The notes under the pieces were generated by a model. It searched no databases and was not told where the DNA came from. It saw only the letters and a list, made by a program, of their open reading frames with translations. A stretch of DNA of 28,218 bases from positions 1 through 28,218 of the forward strand of contig CAJLRE010000020.1 in NCBI GenBank assembly GCA_905208975.1, read 5' to 3'. The position numbers and the translations under genes are program-made. Numbering within the stretch: position 1 is the first letter of the stretch; each line of letters opens with the position of its first letter. The DNA is from an uncultured Collinsella sp. (GTDB lineage: Bacteria > Actinomycetota > Coriobacteriia > Coriobacteriales > Coriobacteriaceae). This document shows positions 6,905 to 15,900 of this stretch, piece after piece.

Positions 6905-9331
6905 ATGGCTCAACAACTGTCGCTGTTTGGTTCGCCGGAACCGGAGGAGACTCCGGTGAAGCCCGAGCCTGCACCCGAACCCATCGCCGCCTACGCGAGC
7001 GTGGTCCTCGATATCCCCACCCGTGCGCTGTCGGAACCGTTTGCTTACGGCATCCCCGAGTCCCTTGCCAACGGGGTCCAGGTCGGATCGACAGTCCTGG
7101 TCCACTTTGGTAACCGTGCCGCCGCGGGCTATGTCGTCGACATTGCCCCTGAGCTGGGCGACCTGCAGGGCAACAACGCCCTCGACCCCGCGCGCATTAA
7201 ACCCATCGAGGCCATCCTCAGCAAACCGCTCTTTACCGCCGAGGCTGCCCGCATCGCACGCTGGATGAGCCGCGAGTATGTCGCGACGCTTTCCGAGTGC
7301 CTGCGCCTGTTTTTGCCCCCGGGCGGCAGCCCGCGTGTGGTCAAGGGCGACGACGATGCGTGGACTGTTGAACGGCCCGCCGTCAAGCCTATCCAAAATC
7401 GTTGGGTGATGCTTACGCCCGAAGGCTTTGACTATACGCCGCCCAAGACCGCGGTCCGTCAGCGCCAGCTCATCGAGGCGCTGCAGTGCGGCCCGGTTAC
7501 GACTCGCGACCTTAATCTTCTCTATAACAGCATGTCGGCGACCATCAAAGCGCTCGAAAAGCGCGGCGTCGTGGTGGTGGAGGAGCGCCGCGCCTGGCGT
7601 GGCTGCAGCGAGCAGACCACGCTGTCCTCGGCAAGCGGCAAGGCGCCGGTCTCCCTTACCAACGGCCAGCAACGGGCACTCGCGCAGATTGAGCGCGCCC
7701 GTCTGGACGCTCATGGCGACGTGGTGTTGGTCGACGGCGTCACCGGCTCCGGCAAAACCGAGGTTTACCTCTCCGCCATCGAGCGCGTGCTCGCAGCCGG
7801 TCGCTCTGCCTGCGTGCTGGTGCCCGAGATCTCGCTGACGGCCCAGACCGTCGGCCGCTTCCGCTCGCGCTTTGGCGAGACGGTGGCCGTTTTCCATTCG
7901 CGTCTTTCTGCTGGCGAGCGTCTCGACCAGTGGGATATGGTCGCCAGCGGTGCGGCCCGCGTGGTGGTCGGCGCCCGCTCGGCGCTCTTTTGCCCGCTCA
8001 GCGACTTGGGCCTCATCATCATCGACGAGGAGCACGAGACTAGTTACAAGCAGGGCTCCAGTCCGCGCTACCACGCTCGCGAGGTGGCGGCCGAGATGGC
8101 GCGGCGCTACCGCTGCCCACTCGTGCTGGGCTCGGCCACGCCTTCTGCCGAAGCGCTCGACCGCTGCCGCCGCGGCATGTATAACGGTGCCACCTGGACG
8201 CGTGTCGAGATGCCCGAGCGCCCCGGACACGCCGTGCTGCCTACGGTCCGCATTGCCGACCTGCGTCGCGAGTTCGCACACGGCAGCCGCTCCATGTTCT
8301 CAAAACCCTTGATGGAGGGATTGGAGCGTGTGGTCGAGCGCCGCGAGAAGGCCGTGTTGCTGCATAACCGCCGTGGCTTTGCGCCATTCCTGATGTGCCG
8401 CGAGTGCGGCTGCGTCCCCACCTGCAACCACTGCTCCACAGCGCTTACGTATCACGAGCGCACACACACGCTGCAGTGTCACACATGCGGTTCGTCTTGG
8501 CGCGTGCAGCCGTATCCCGCGCCCACGAGCCGTTGCCCCAAATGTGGCAGTCGCTACCTGGCAAAAATGGGCCTGGGCACGCAGCAGATCGAGGACGCAC
8601 TGCACCAGTTGCTTCCCGAGGACGTCGCCATTATTCGCATGGATGCCGATTCCACGCGTGGCAAGGATGCGCACAAAAAGCTGCTCGAGCAGTTCGATGC
8701 GGCGGATTGCGCCGTGTTGCTGGGTACCCAGATGATCGCTAAAGGTCTCGATTTTCCCGAGGTCACGCTCGTGGGCGTGGTCAATGCCGACTTTGCCCTC
8801 AAGATGCCCGATTTTAGAGCAGGGGAGCGCGCTTACGATCTGCTGGAGCAGGTCGCGGGCCGTGCCGGTCGCGGCGATCGTCCCGGCGAGGTCATCATCC
8901 AGACCTATCTGCCCGAGGACCCGGTTATTCGCGCCGTCGCTAAGCACGACCGTTCGATCTTTACCGACTACGACCTGGACCAGCGCCGCGAAGCCCTGTA
9001 TCCACCGTTCGTGCGTCTGGTCAACATTTTGGTGTGGTCGGCGAACCGAGACGACGCGCAGGACTACATTGGGCGCATTGCAAAGCTTCTTAAGCGCCGC
9101 TGGCATGCCGCCGCGCCCGATTTTTTGCGGGCGGGGAGTGCCGTGCCGCAGGTGCTAGGCCCGGCTTCGTGTGTAATCGAGAGAGCCAAGGACCGTTACC
9201 GCTTCCATCTGCTTGTGAAGTCGCCCGTGGGGTACCATGTCTCTGATGATATCGACGCCTGCCTCAAAGAGGTGGGCTCTGTGCGCGGCGTGAGCGTGAG
9301 CGTTGACGTCGACGCCTATGATTTGATGTAA
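6905..9331 (+). CDS. priA: Primosomal protein N' (replication restart helicase PriA)
   Basis: Superfamily 2 DNA helicase that recognises stalled forks and reloads the replisome. The 808-residue protein has an N-terminal DNA-binding region (ASVVLDIPTRALSEPFAYGIP from about 31), Walker A GVTGSGKT at about 278-285, Walker B DEEH at about 374-377, and the paired zinc-binding cysteines inserted between helicase motifs (CRECGCVPTCNHC near 498, then CHTCG and CPKCG). C-terminal helicase motifs such as LGTQMIAKGLDFPEV and EQVAGRAGRG are intact. The first 25 residues are a short acidic/Pro-rich extension. AGAGGTG lies 4 nt before the ATG. It begins the priA-def-fmt-rsmB block, with def 18 nt downstream. 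Confidence 0.97.
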   Translation: MAQQLSLFGSPEPEETPVKPEPAPEPIAAYASVVLDIPTRALSEPFAYGIPESLANGVQVGSTVLVHFGNRAAAGYVVDIAPELGDLQGNNALDPARIKPIEAILSKPLFTAEAARIARWMSREYVATLSECLRLFLPPGGSPRVVKGDDDAWTVERPAVKPIQNRWVMLTPEGFDYTPPKTAVRQRQLIEALQCGPVTTRDLNLLYNSMSATIKALEKRGVVVVEERRAWRGCSEQTTLSSASGKAPVSLTNGQQRALAQIERARLDAHGDVVLVDGVTGSGKTEVYLSAIERVLAAGRSACVLVPEISLTAQTVGRFRSRFGETVAVFHSRLSAGERLDQWDMVASGAARVVVGARSALFCPLSDLGLIIIDEEHETSYKQGSSPRYHAREVAAEMARRYRCPLVLGSATPSAEALDRCRRGMYNGATWTRVEMPERPGHAVLPTVRIADLRREFAHGSRSMFSKPLMEGLERVVERREKAVLLHNRRGFAPFLMCRECGCVPTCNHCSTALTYHERTHTLQCHTCGSSWRVQPYPAPTSRCPKCGSRYLAKMGLGTQQIEDALHQLLPEDVAIIRMDADSTRGKDAHKKLLEQFDAADCAVLLGTQMIAKGLDFPEVTLVGVVNADFALKMPDFRAGERAYDLLEQVAGRAGRGDRPGEVIIQTYLPEDPVIRAVAKHDRSIFTDYDLDQRREALYPPFVRLVNILVWSANRDDAQDYIGRIAKLLKRRWHAAAPDFLRAGSAVPQVLGPASCVIERAKDRYRFHLLVKSPVGYHVSDDIDACLKEVGSVRGVSVSVDVDAYDLM

Positions 9332-9349
9332 CAACCCGAAAGGATGGCC

Positions 9350-9886
9350 ATGGAAGCCAACGGAATCGTACTGTCGCCCGACCCTCGTCTGCGCCAGGAG
9401 TGCGCCGTCATCGAGGAGATCACCCCGGCGATCGAGGCGCTTGCCGAGAAGATGAAGAAGATGATGTTCGAGAACGGCGGCTGCGGCCTCGCTGCTCCGC
9501 AGATCGGCGAGCTTATTCAGCTCGTCACCATCGACTGCGACTACAGCGACAAGAACGACTACGACCCGTACGTGCTCATCAACCCCGTGATTGTGGAGCA
9601 GAGCGACCATATGGTGCCGTTTAGCGAGGGCTGCCTGTCCATCCCTGGCATTAGCTGCGAGATCGAGCGTCCCGACCATGTCGTCGTCGAGGCGTACGAC
9701 TTGGACGCAAACCTGATTCGCTATGAGGCTTCGGGCGACCTGTTCTGCGTGTGCCTGCAGCACGAGATCGATCACCTGCACGGTAACACCATGTTCGAGC
9801 GACTTAAGCCCATGCAGAGGCTCAAGGCCGTCAAGGAGTACCAGGACGCCCTGGCCCGCGGCGCTCGACCGGGCGAGACGGAGTAG
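9350..9886 (+). CDS. def: Peptide deformylase
   Basis: Metalloenzyme that removes the formyl group from the N-terminal methionine of new proteins. All three family motifs are present: GCGLAAPQIG (motif 1), EGCLSIP with the metal-binding Cys, and QHEIDHLHG with two metal-binding His and the catalytic Glu. Length is 178 residues, normal for the family. Of two close ATGs (9344 and 9350) I chose the second because GAAAGG directly abuts the first and sits 6 nt from the second. Its pairing with fmt fits: Fmt adds the formyl group and Def removes it. A 136-bp palindrome begins 9 nt after the stop. Confidence 0.96.
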   Translation: MEANGIVLSPDPRLRQECAVIEEITPAIEALAEKMKKMMFENGGCGLAAPQIGELIQLVTIDCDYSDKNDYDPYVLINPVIVEQSDHMVPFSEGCLSIPGISCEIERPDHVVVEAYDLDANLIRYEASGDLFCVCLQHEIDHLHGNTMFERLKPMQRLKAVKEYQDALARGARPGETE

Positions 9887-9894
9887 GTCCCACC

Positions 9895-10030
9895 GGCCCC
9901 TTCCGCCGCAGGGCTTAGGTTTTGCTCCATGCTCAAACAGTCCTGCTCGCACGAAGAGCACATTAAGTGCTCTTCGGCTCGTGCGGAACTGCGCGTGGAG
10001 CAAAACCTAAGCCCTGCGGCGGAAGGGGCC
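9895..10030. repeat. 136-bp hairpin element, copy 2 of the 54-nt-core family
   Basis: Perfect 35-bp outer arms (9895-9929 and 9996-10030, starting GGCCCCTTCCGCCGC) flank a core at 9937-9990 matching 3402-3455 at 52 of 54 positions. The terminal hairpin is 9953-9961 with 9967-9975 and loop ATTAA. The element separates def from fmt in a codirectional cluster. It could attenuate or process the transcript, but there is no U-tract after it. Confidence 0.9.
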
Positions 10031-10249
10031 TGCGTTTTCGTGCTCCTTTTCGCCCGGGTGCCGTCGGGCCAGGGAAGGGCGTCTTCGCTGATAATTGCTT
10101 TGTTGAGAGGGAGCTGCTTTTCTTGCGGCTCTTTCTTTGGTTTTGGGTATATTTGTTCTTGTTGAAATGTTATTGCGGATGGACTGGTGACTTGGCTTTC
10201 CGCTGGTCTTTGTAGCCGTCTCGGCTTTGGTTGAGGGGAGACGTTCTTT
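10031..10249. other. T-rich intergenic stretch before fmt
   Basis: About 220 bp without a credible gene. The plus strand is unusually T-rich for this window. A possible promoter is TTGCGG (10123-10128) with TATATT (10148-10153), spaced 19 bp, which is weak. The fmt ribosome-binding site GAGGGGAG lies near the end. Confidence 0.35.
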
Positions 10250-11170
10250 ATGCGTATTGTGTTTATGGGTACGCCCGATTTTGCTGTGCCTTCGCTGACT
10301 TCGCTTGTTGAGGCTGGGAATGAGATTGCGCTTGTTGTTACTCGTCCTGATGCTGTTCGTGGGCGTGGTAAGAAGCTTGAGCCGTCTCCTGTTAAGGCTA
10401 AGGCTCTTGAGCTTGGGTTGCCGGTTATTGAGGCTAATCGTATGACGGCCGAGGTTGTTGAGGCGCTCCAAGCTGCGCAAGCCGATATTTTCTGTGTGGC
10501 TGCTTATGGTTGCATTTTGCCCGATGACGTGCTGCATATGGCGCCGCTTGGTATTGTGAATGTTCATGCTTCTCTGCTGCCTCGTTGGCGTGGGGCAGCT
10601 CCTATTCAGCGTGCGATTCTCGCTGGTGATGAGGTTGCTGGCGTTTCAATCATGCGCATCGGGCATGGTGTGGATACTGGTGCTTATTGTGCTCAGGCTT
10701 CCACGTCGGTTGCCGGTAAGCATGCTGAGCCGCTGACCATGGAGCTTGGTGAGCTTGGCGGCAAACTGCTTGCCGATACGCTTCCTTCTCTTGCCGATGG
10801 CACCGCCGTGTGGACTGAACAGGATGAGGCGCTCGTTACCCATGCTGCCAAGATTTCCAAGCAGGAGATGCGCCTGGATCCGCAGATGGCGGCGCTCGAT
10901 TGCGTGCGCCACGTGCTGGCTTCGTCCGACACCGCCCCTGCCCGTTGCATCATCGCTGGCAAGACCGTGCGCGTGCTCGATGCTGCGACTGCCGACGTGT
11001 CGCTTGCCGCGGGCAACGTTCTCGTTCAGTCCAAGCGCGTCTACCTGGGTCTTTCCGATGGAGCTGTTGAGCTGCTCGAGGTTAAGCCCGACGGCAAGCG
11101 TGCTATGGCCGCTTCTGCTTGGGCTGCTGGCCTGCAGGGTGCCGATCTTATCTGGGGTGTTTTGTCATGA
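10250..11170 (+). CDS. fmt: Methionyl-tRNA formyltransferase
   Basis: Formylates initiator Met-tRNA using 10-formyl-tetrahydrofolate. The 306-residue protein starts with the typical MRIVFMGTPDFAVPSL. It shows the catalytic triad seen in the E. coli enzyme: Asn104 and His106 in NVHASLLPRWRGAAPIQ, and Asp142 in GHGVDTG. The C-terminal OB-like tRNA-binding domain is complete. GGGGAG lies 9-10 nt before the ATG. Its stop overlaps the rsmB start by 4 nt (ATGA), implying translational coupling. The first ~150 codons favour T-ending codons (GCT, GTT, CTT, CGT), unlike the C/G-ending codons of priA and def; the bias fades toward the 3' end. Confidence 0.97.
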   Translation: MRIVFMGTPDFAVPSLTSLVEAGNEIALVVTRPDAVRGRGKKLEPSPVKAKALELGLPVIEANRMTAEVVEALQAAQADIFCVAAYGCILPDDVLHMAPLGIVNVHASLLPRWRGAAPIQRAILAGDEVAGVSIMRIGHGVDTGAYCAQASTSVAGKHAEPLTMELGELGGKLLADTLPSLADGTAVWTEQDEALVTHAAKISKQEMRLDPQMAALDCVRHVLASSDTAPARCIIAGKTVRVLDAATADVSLAAGNVLVQSKRVYLGLSDGAVELLEVKPDGKRAMAASAWAAGLQGADLIWGVLS

Positions 11171-12570
11171 GCAAGCTGTCTCCCGCGCGCAAGCTTGCGC
11201 TCGATGTGCTGATGGAGGCCGATCGCCGCGGTATGTATGCGCGCGACGTGCTGTCCTCTCGCGCATCGGCCAAGGCTATTGACCAGCGCGATTCCGCTTT
11301 TGCCGCCCGCTTGGCGCTGGGTGTTGCCGCCACTCAGGGTATTTTGGACGAGTTGCTCGATCAGTTTCTCGATAAGCCTAAAAAGGTCGCGCCCCGTGTG
11401 CGCATGGCACTTCGTATCTCGGCCTTCGAGATGCTCTATTTGCATACTCCGGGTCGCGTTGCGGTGAGTCAGGGCGTTGAACTCGTACGCAGCGGTGCTA
11501 AGTCTGCCGCTGGCTTGGCCAATGCTGTGCTGCATAAGGTTGCGGACAACGTCGAGGATTTTGCCGCCGCGGCGGATGCCGATGAGTCCGAACGTCGTCT
11601 GCTGCGTCTGTCTCGCCTGATGGGACTGCCGCGCTGGCTGTGCGCTCGCATTATGGCATCGTTCGACACGCCCGAGGGCACGCTCAACTTTGCCGGTAAT
11701 CTGGCCCCTGCGCCGCTGGCTCTGCATGAGAACGCCTTTGCGATCAAGCCCGATCCGCTTATCTCTCAGCTTGTGGCGCCCGTGTTCCCGGGTTGCCATG
11801 CGCCGGTCGATGCTCAGGTTACGGTTGCGTCCGGTGTGTTTGAGCGTGCTGCTGCCGTTGCCTCGGACCTTAACGCCCAGCTCATCGCTACCGCGGCGAC
11901 GCGTCCCGGGCGTTGCCTGGAGATCGGTGCCGGCCGCGGCACCAAGACCTATGTGATGATGTGCCAGGCCAAGCGTGCCGGGTATGAGCGTCAGCATACC
12001 GCGCTCGATCTGCACGATCGCAAGTGCGATCAGAATCTCGCGCGCCTGCATAAGGCTGGTATTACGGGTGTTCGCACGGTTTCGGGCGATGCTTGCGAGC
12101 TCGATGCGGTCCTTACGTCGTTTGATGCCATGCTTGGCAAACCTGCCCTGTTCGATACAGTGTTTATCGATGCCCCGTGCTCGGGCACCGGCACCATGCG
12201 CCGTCATCCCGAGATTCCGTGGCGCCTTGCCGAAAGCGACGTGACGTGCGAGTTGCCCAAGCTGCAACTGACTATGCTCAAAGAGGCCTCCGCGCGCGTG
12301 GCCGTTGGCGGCGAGCTCATCTATGCGACGTGCTCGGTTTTCGACGAGGAGAACACGCAGGTCGTGGAAGCGTTCTTGAGCTCTCCCGAGGGTACCGGTT
12401 TTAGCCTGGAGCCGCTCTCCGAGGCGCAGATTCTGCAACTTCCCGAGTTCGATCCGGCCAAGAAGCTCGTCTCCGTACGCCAAAACGACCGAGGCCTCTT
12501 CCAAAGCGTGCCGGTAAACGCCGACTCCTACGACGGCCACTTCTGCGCCAGGCTAGTGCGCAACTCATAG
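11167..12570 (+). CDS. rsmB: 16S rRNA (cytosine-967 C5)-methyltransferase
   Basis: SAM-dependent methyltransferase of the RsmB/Sun/NOL1 family that modifies 16S rRNA. The 467-residue protein has a NusB-like RNA-binding domain in roughly the first 135 residues (AFEMLYLHTPGRVAVSQGVEL), SAM-binding LEIGAGRGTKT near 251, and the two catalytic cysteines in DAPCSGTGTMRRHP (near 337) and ATCSVFDEEN (near 389). I start it at the ATG overlapping the fmt stop; a longer frame from 11119 would reach back into fmt and adds nothing conserved. The fmt-rsmB coupling is a widespread arrangement. It ends before a two-way terminator. Confidence 0.95.
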   Translation: MSKLSPARKLALDVLMEADRRGMYARDVLSSRASAKAIDQRDSAFAARLALGVAATQGILDELLDQFLDKPKKVAPRVRMALRISAFEMLYLHTPGRVAVSQGVELVRSGAKSAAGLANAVLHKVADNVEDFAAAADADESERRLLRLSRLMGLPRWLCARIMASFDTPEGTLNFAGNLAPAPLALHENAFAIKPDPLISQLVAPVFPGCHAPVDAQVTVASGVFERAAAVASDLNAQLIATAATRPGRCLEIGAGRGTKTYVMMCQAKRAGYERQHTALDLHDRKCDQNLARLHKAGITGVRTVSGDACELDAVLTSFDAMLGKPALFDTVFIDAPCSGTGTMRRHPEIPWRLAESDVTCELPKLQLTMLKEASARVAVGGELIYATCSVFDEENTQVVEAFLSSPEGTGFSLEPLSEAQILQLPEFDPAKKLVSVRQNDRGLFQSVPVNADSYDGHFCARLVRNS

Positions 12571-12585
12571 AGCTATCCATAGCGC

Positions 12586-12635
12586 AAAGAAATAGCCCCG
12601 CGATCGGTGCTGGTCGCGGGGCTGATTGGTTTCTA
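12586..12635. terminator. Bidirectional terminator between rsmB and the zinc ribbon gene
   Basis: 10-bp stem AGCCCCGCGA / TCGCGGGGCT (12594-12603 with 12614-12623). On the plus strand it is followed by GATTGGTTTCT, and on the minus strand by ATTTCTTTG, so it can serve both converging genes. Confidence 0.8.
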
Positions 12636-12869
12636 GTGGCTGTGTGGGCAGTTGGCGCAGCAGCCACTCGTGGCGCTGGTGCTTGAGCCACCGCTGCGCT
12701 GGTCGGTGTTGTAGAAGCCGCTGCCCTCAAACTTGATGCCGCTGGCCGAGAACGTCTTGGCGGCCGGAGCACCGCAGTTGGGGCACACGACCTCGGGGGT
12801 CTCGGACATGGGATGCTCAACCTCAAACACGTTGCCGCAGCTCGAGCACTTGTAATCGTAGCGCGCCAT
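12633..12869 (-). CDS. FmdB-family small zinc ribbon protein
   Basis: A 78-residue protein starting MARYDYKCSSCGNVFEVEHP. It has two CxxC knuckles (Cys8/Cys11 and Cys29/Cys32), matching the putative regulatory FmdB/CxxC zinc ribbon family, whose function is mostly unknown. The C-terminus adds a Gly/Ser linker and a Cys/His-rich end (GCCANCPHSH) that could bind another metal. AAGGA lies 6-7 nt before the ATG. It is isolated between two terminators, so it has its own promoter in the ~90 bp upstream, which I could not define. Confidence 0.85.
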   Translation of the reverse strand: MARYDYKCSSCGNVFEVEHPMSETPEVVCPNCGAPAAKTFSASGIKFEGSGFYNTDQRSGGSSTSATSGCCANCPHSH

Positions 12870-12887
12870 AATACTTCCTTTTCAGCA

Positions 12888-12918
12888 CAAAGCGGGCAGA
12901 TTGCTCTGCCCGCAAAAA
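12888..12918 (-). terminator. Terminator after the GH13-GH77 gene
   Basis: 9-bp stem GCGGGCAGA / TCTGCCCGC (12892-12900 with 12905-12913) and 4-nt loop. On the minus strand it is followed by TTTGTG. It lies 45 nt after the GH13-GH77 stop. Confidence 0.7.
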
Positions 12919-12957
12919 TTCAAACGTCTGTAACTGTACCCTATATCGGGCGTTTTA

Positions 12958-15900
12958 TCACGCTTCGCCCCAGAATCTATGCGTGTTGCGCAGGAGCTGT
13001 GCGGTTTTGCCCTCAGCGGCCGCAACGTCGGCCTCGTCAGCCTGCCAGGTCCAGTTGCCCGTGGCCACGCCCGGTACGTTCATGCGCGTGTCGTCGCCAA
13101 GCCCCAGCACGTCCTGCAGCGGCATCATCACCAGGGGAGCGTCGCTTGTCAGCGCGTCGCTCATCAGCTTGGCTGCCACCTCAACACCGCTCGGCTCGTC
13201 GCCGCCCGCAAAGGAGCGCGTGCACCAACCGGCGAGCGTCGACGTGTCGTGCGTTGAGGTGTACATAATCTTGCCCGGCGTGGGTTGCACGCCGTTGCGG
13301 ACGTCGTAATCGCTAAACTCCAGTACGTCCATACCGGGGAAGCCGCAAGTCGAAGCCATGGCGCGAACGCCGGGCGTCAGGTAGCCCAGATCCTCGGCGA
13401 TAAAGTTGAGCGGCCCCAGCTCGTCATAGGCGGTCTGAAACAGGTCCTTGCCCGGTCCCGCCAGCCAGCGACCTTCGGCGCAAGCCTTGCCAGCGGGGAT
13501 ACTGAAGTAGCTGTGGAAGCCCAAGAAGTGATCCAGACGCACGCGGTCGTAAAGTGAGAACGCACGACGTAGGCGATCCATCCACCAGCTATAGCCGTTC
13601 TGCTTCATGTGGTCCCAGCGGAACGTCGGGTTGCCCCACACCTGACCCTCGGGCGCAAAGTTGTCGGGCGGCGCACCGGAGATCTCGATTGCCTTGCCGG
13701 TATCGGATAGCCAGAAGTTCTCGGGTTCGCTCCACGCATCTGCCGAATCGTCGGACACGTACATAGGAATATCGCCGATGACCTCGATGCCCTTCTTGTG
13801 CGCGTAGTTCATGAGCTCGCACCAGGCTAGGTCAAAGCGGTACTGCATGTACGCCTGAAGCTCGGCCTCGTCGTGGAAGCGCTTGTCGTCAATCAGGTGC
13901 TCGTTGTAGCGCGCAACATCTGCCGGCCAATCGTGGCGCGACTCGCCCTCAAAGTATTTCTTGACGGCCATGTAGACGCAGTACTTCTCGAGCCAATCGG
14001 CATTGCGATGTTTAAACGCGGTGTACAGCGGATCGGCATCCTCGCCGCCACGGGCCTTCCAAGTTTCAAAGTCGGCCGCCAGCTCCTCGTGGCTTTCGGG
14101 CAGCAGGTCGATATTACCTGCAAAGGCCGAAGGACCGGCGTAAGGGGAGCGGAAGAAGTCCGTCGGGTTGACAGGCAGGACCTGCCAGTAGCGCATGCCC
14201 ATAGCGGCCAGATGGTCGATAAAGCGACGCGTGGGTGCGCCGATCGTACCGGGCTTGCCGTCATCGGTCGGTACCGAGGTGATATGGCACACAACGCCCG
14301 CGCCGTAATCGAGCGGCTCCTGCAGGCGCTGCTCGGCATGGTGATAGATGATCGACGAGCCCAGCGGATACAAATCGAGCGTGACCGTGCCGTTGTGGAT
14401 CTCGCACTCGTGACCGCTGATCACGTCACTCGCGCATTCGTCGAGCGCCGGAATCGTCACGCGGTGCGAATTGCGCAGACTACGGTTAATGATAACCGTC
14501 GCGGACTCGCCATCCCTGCCCGTGCGGTTGTATGCCAGCACCTCGTCGTTGAGCGCGAAGGCCTTGATCTCGCCGTCGATCATAAACGGCAGTGCGCGGC
14601 GTACGGCGGAGGCGTTTTTGACAATAGCCAGCGTGTCGAAGTCGTGCAGTTGGTCCTTGGTCGGCAGGGTGCGGCGGTTGCCCGGATCGGTTAGACCCTC
14701 CAGGCCGTATTCGTCGCCGTAGTAGATCGAAGGCACGCCGGGGAAGGTCATCTGCATGAGCGTGGCGAGCCAAAAACGGCTCTTGGCCAGGCCCATCGAG
14801 TTCTCGTCCAGGCGCCATTTGCTGCGCTCGCACTCGGGCAGCTGCGACTCGTCGGGGCCGCCGCCGAGCACCGAGATAATGCGCGGACGGTCGTGGCTCG
14901 AAAGCAGATTAAGTGCGCAGGACAGGGCCTCACGGGGATAGTTCTCGCGCAGGGTTTCGATTTCCTCGGCTGCCTGGTAGGCGTTCTTGTAGCCCATCAA
15001 AAAGCCGATGACCATGTCGCGGAAGGGGTAATCCATAGCAGAGTCCAACTCGGAGCCCTGTAGGTAGCGACGCAGATGGCCGTAGCTGATCTTGTTGGAG
15101 GCGTCTTCCCAGACTTCGCCGAGCAACAGTGCATCAGGCTTCTCGGCAAGTACGGCCTTCTTGATCTCGGCCAGGAAGTCGTCGGAAAGCTCGTCAGCGA
15201 CGTCCAGGCGCCAGCCATGAGCGCCGGCACGTAGCCATTTACGGATCACGCCGTCCTTGCCCAGAAGCCGCTCGCGTACCAGCTCGGAGCTCTCATTGAT
15301 GGCGGGCATGTTGCCCACGCCCCACCAGCAGTCGTACGAGCCGTCCTCGTGGAAATAAAACGCATCGCGCCACGGCGAGTCCTCGCTCTGCCACGCGCCC
15401 ACGCCGGGGTAGTTGCCGTAGCGGTTGAAATAGATGGAGTCGTCACCCGTATGGTTAAAGACGCCGTCCAGGATGATGGAGATGCCCAGCTTCTCGGCTG
15501 CCTGGCACAGCTCGGTAAAATCCTGCTCGGTGCCCAGGATTGGGTCGATCTTGGTGTAGTCGGCCGTGTCGTAGCGGTGGTTGCTCGCGGCCTCAAAGAT
15601 GGGGTTGAGGTAGATGGCCGTAAAGCCCAGCTCGGCGATGCGGGGCAGGTCATTTTGGATACCCTTGAGCGAGCCGCCGTAAAAGTCCCAGGTCTTGATG
15701 GATCCGTCCTCGGCACGCTCGTACACGGGCGGCTCGTTCCAGTCCTCGACCATGCGGCGCTGGATTCCGTTGCGTGGCTTTTCGACTTCGGCCAGCGTGC
15801 GCTCGCGCCAGTTTTCATCTCGGGCGTAGCGATCGGGGAAGATCTGGTAGACCATGCCACGCTCGTACCACTCGGGACGCACTTCGCGGTGCTTATAGAC

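Noticed and set aside
6860..8281. Antisense open frame (473 codons) opposite priA
   Set aside because: Same third-position effect; translation has no family resemblance and begins and ends without signals, while priA is complete on the other strand.
10007..10567. Minus-strand open frame (186 codons) over the fmt 5' end
   Set aside because: Asn/Lys/Thr/Arg-rich translation is the reverse complement of T-rich fmt codons and runs into the palindrome.
11041..12540. Antisense open frame (499 codons) opposite rsmB
   Set aside because: rsmB has all catalytic motifs on the plus strand; the antisense product shows none.
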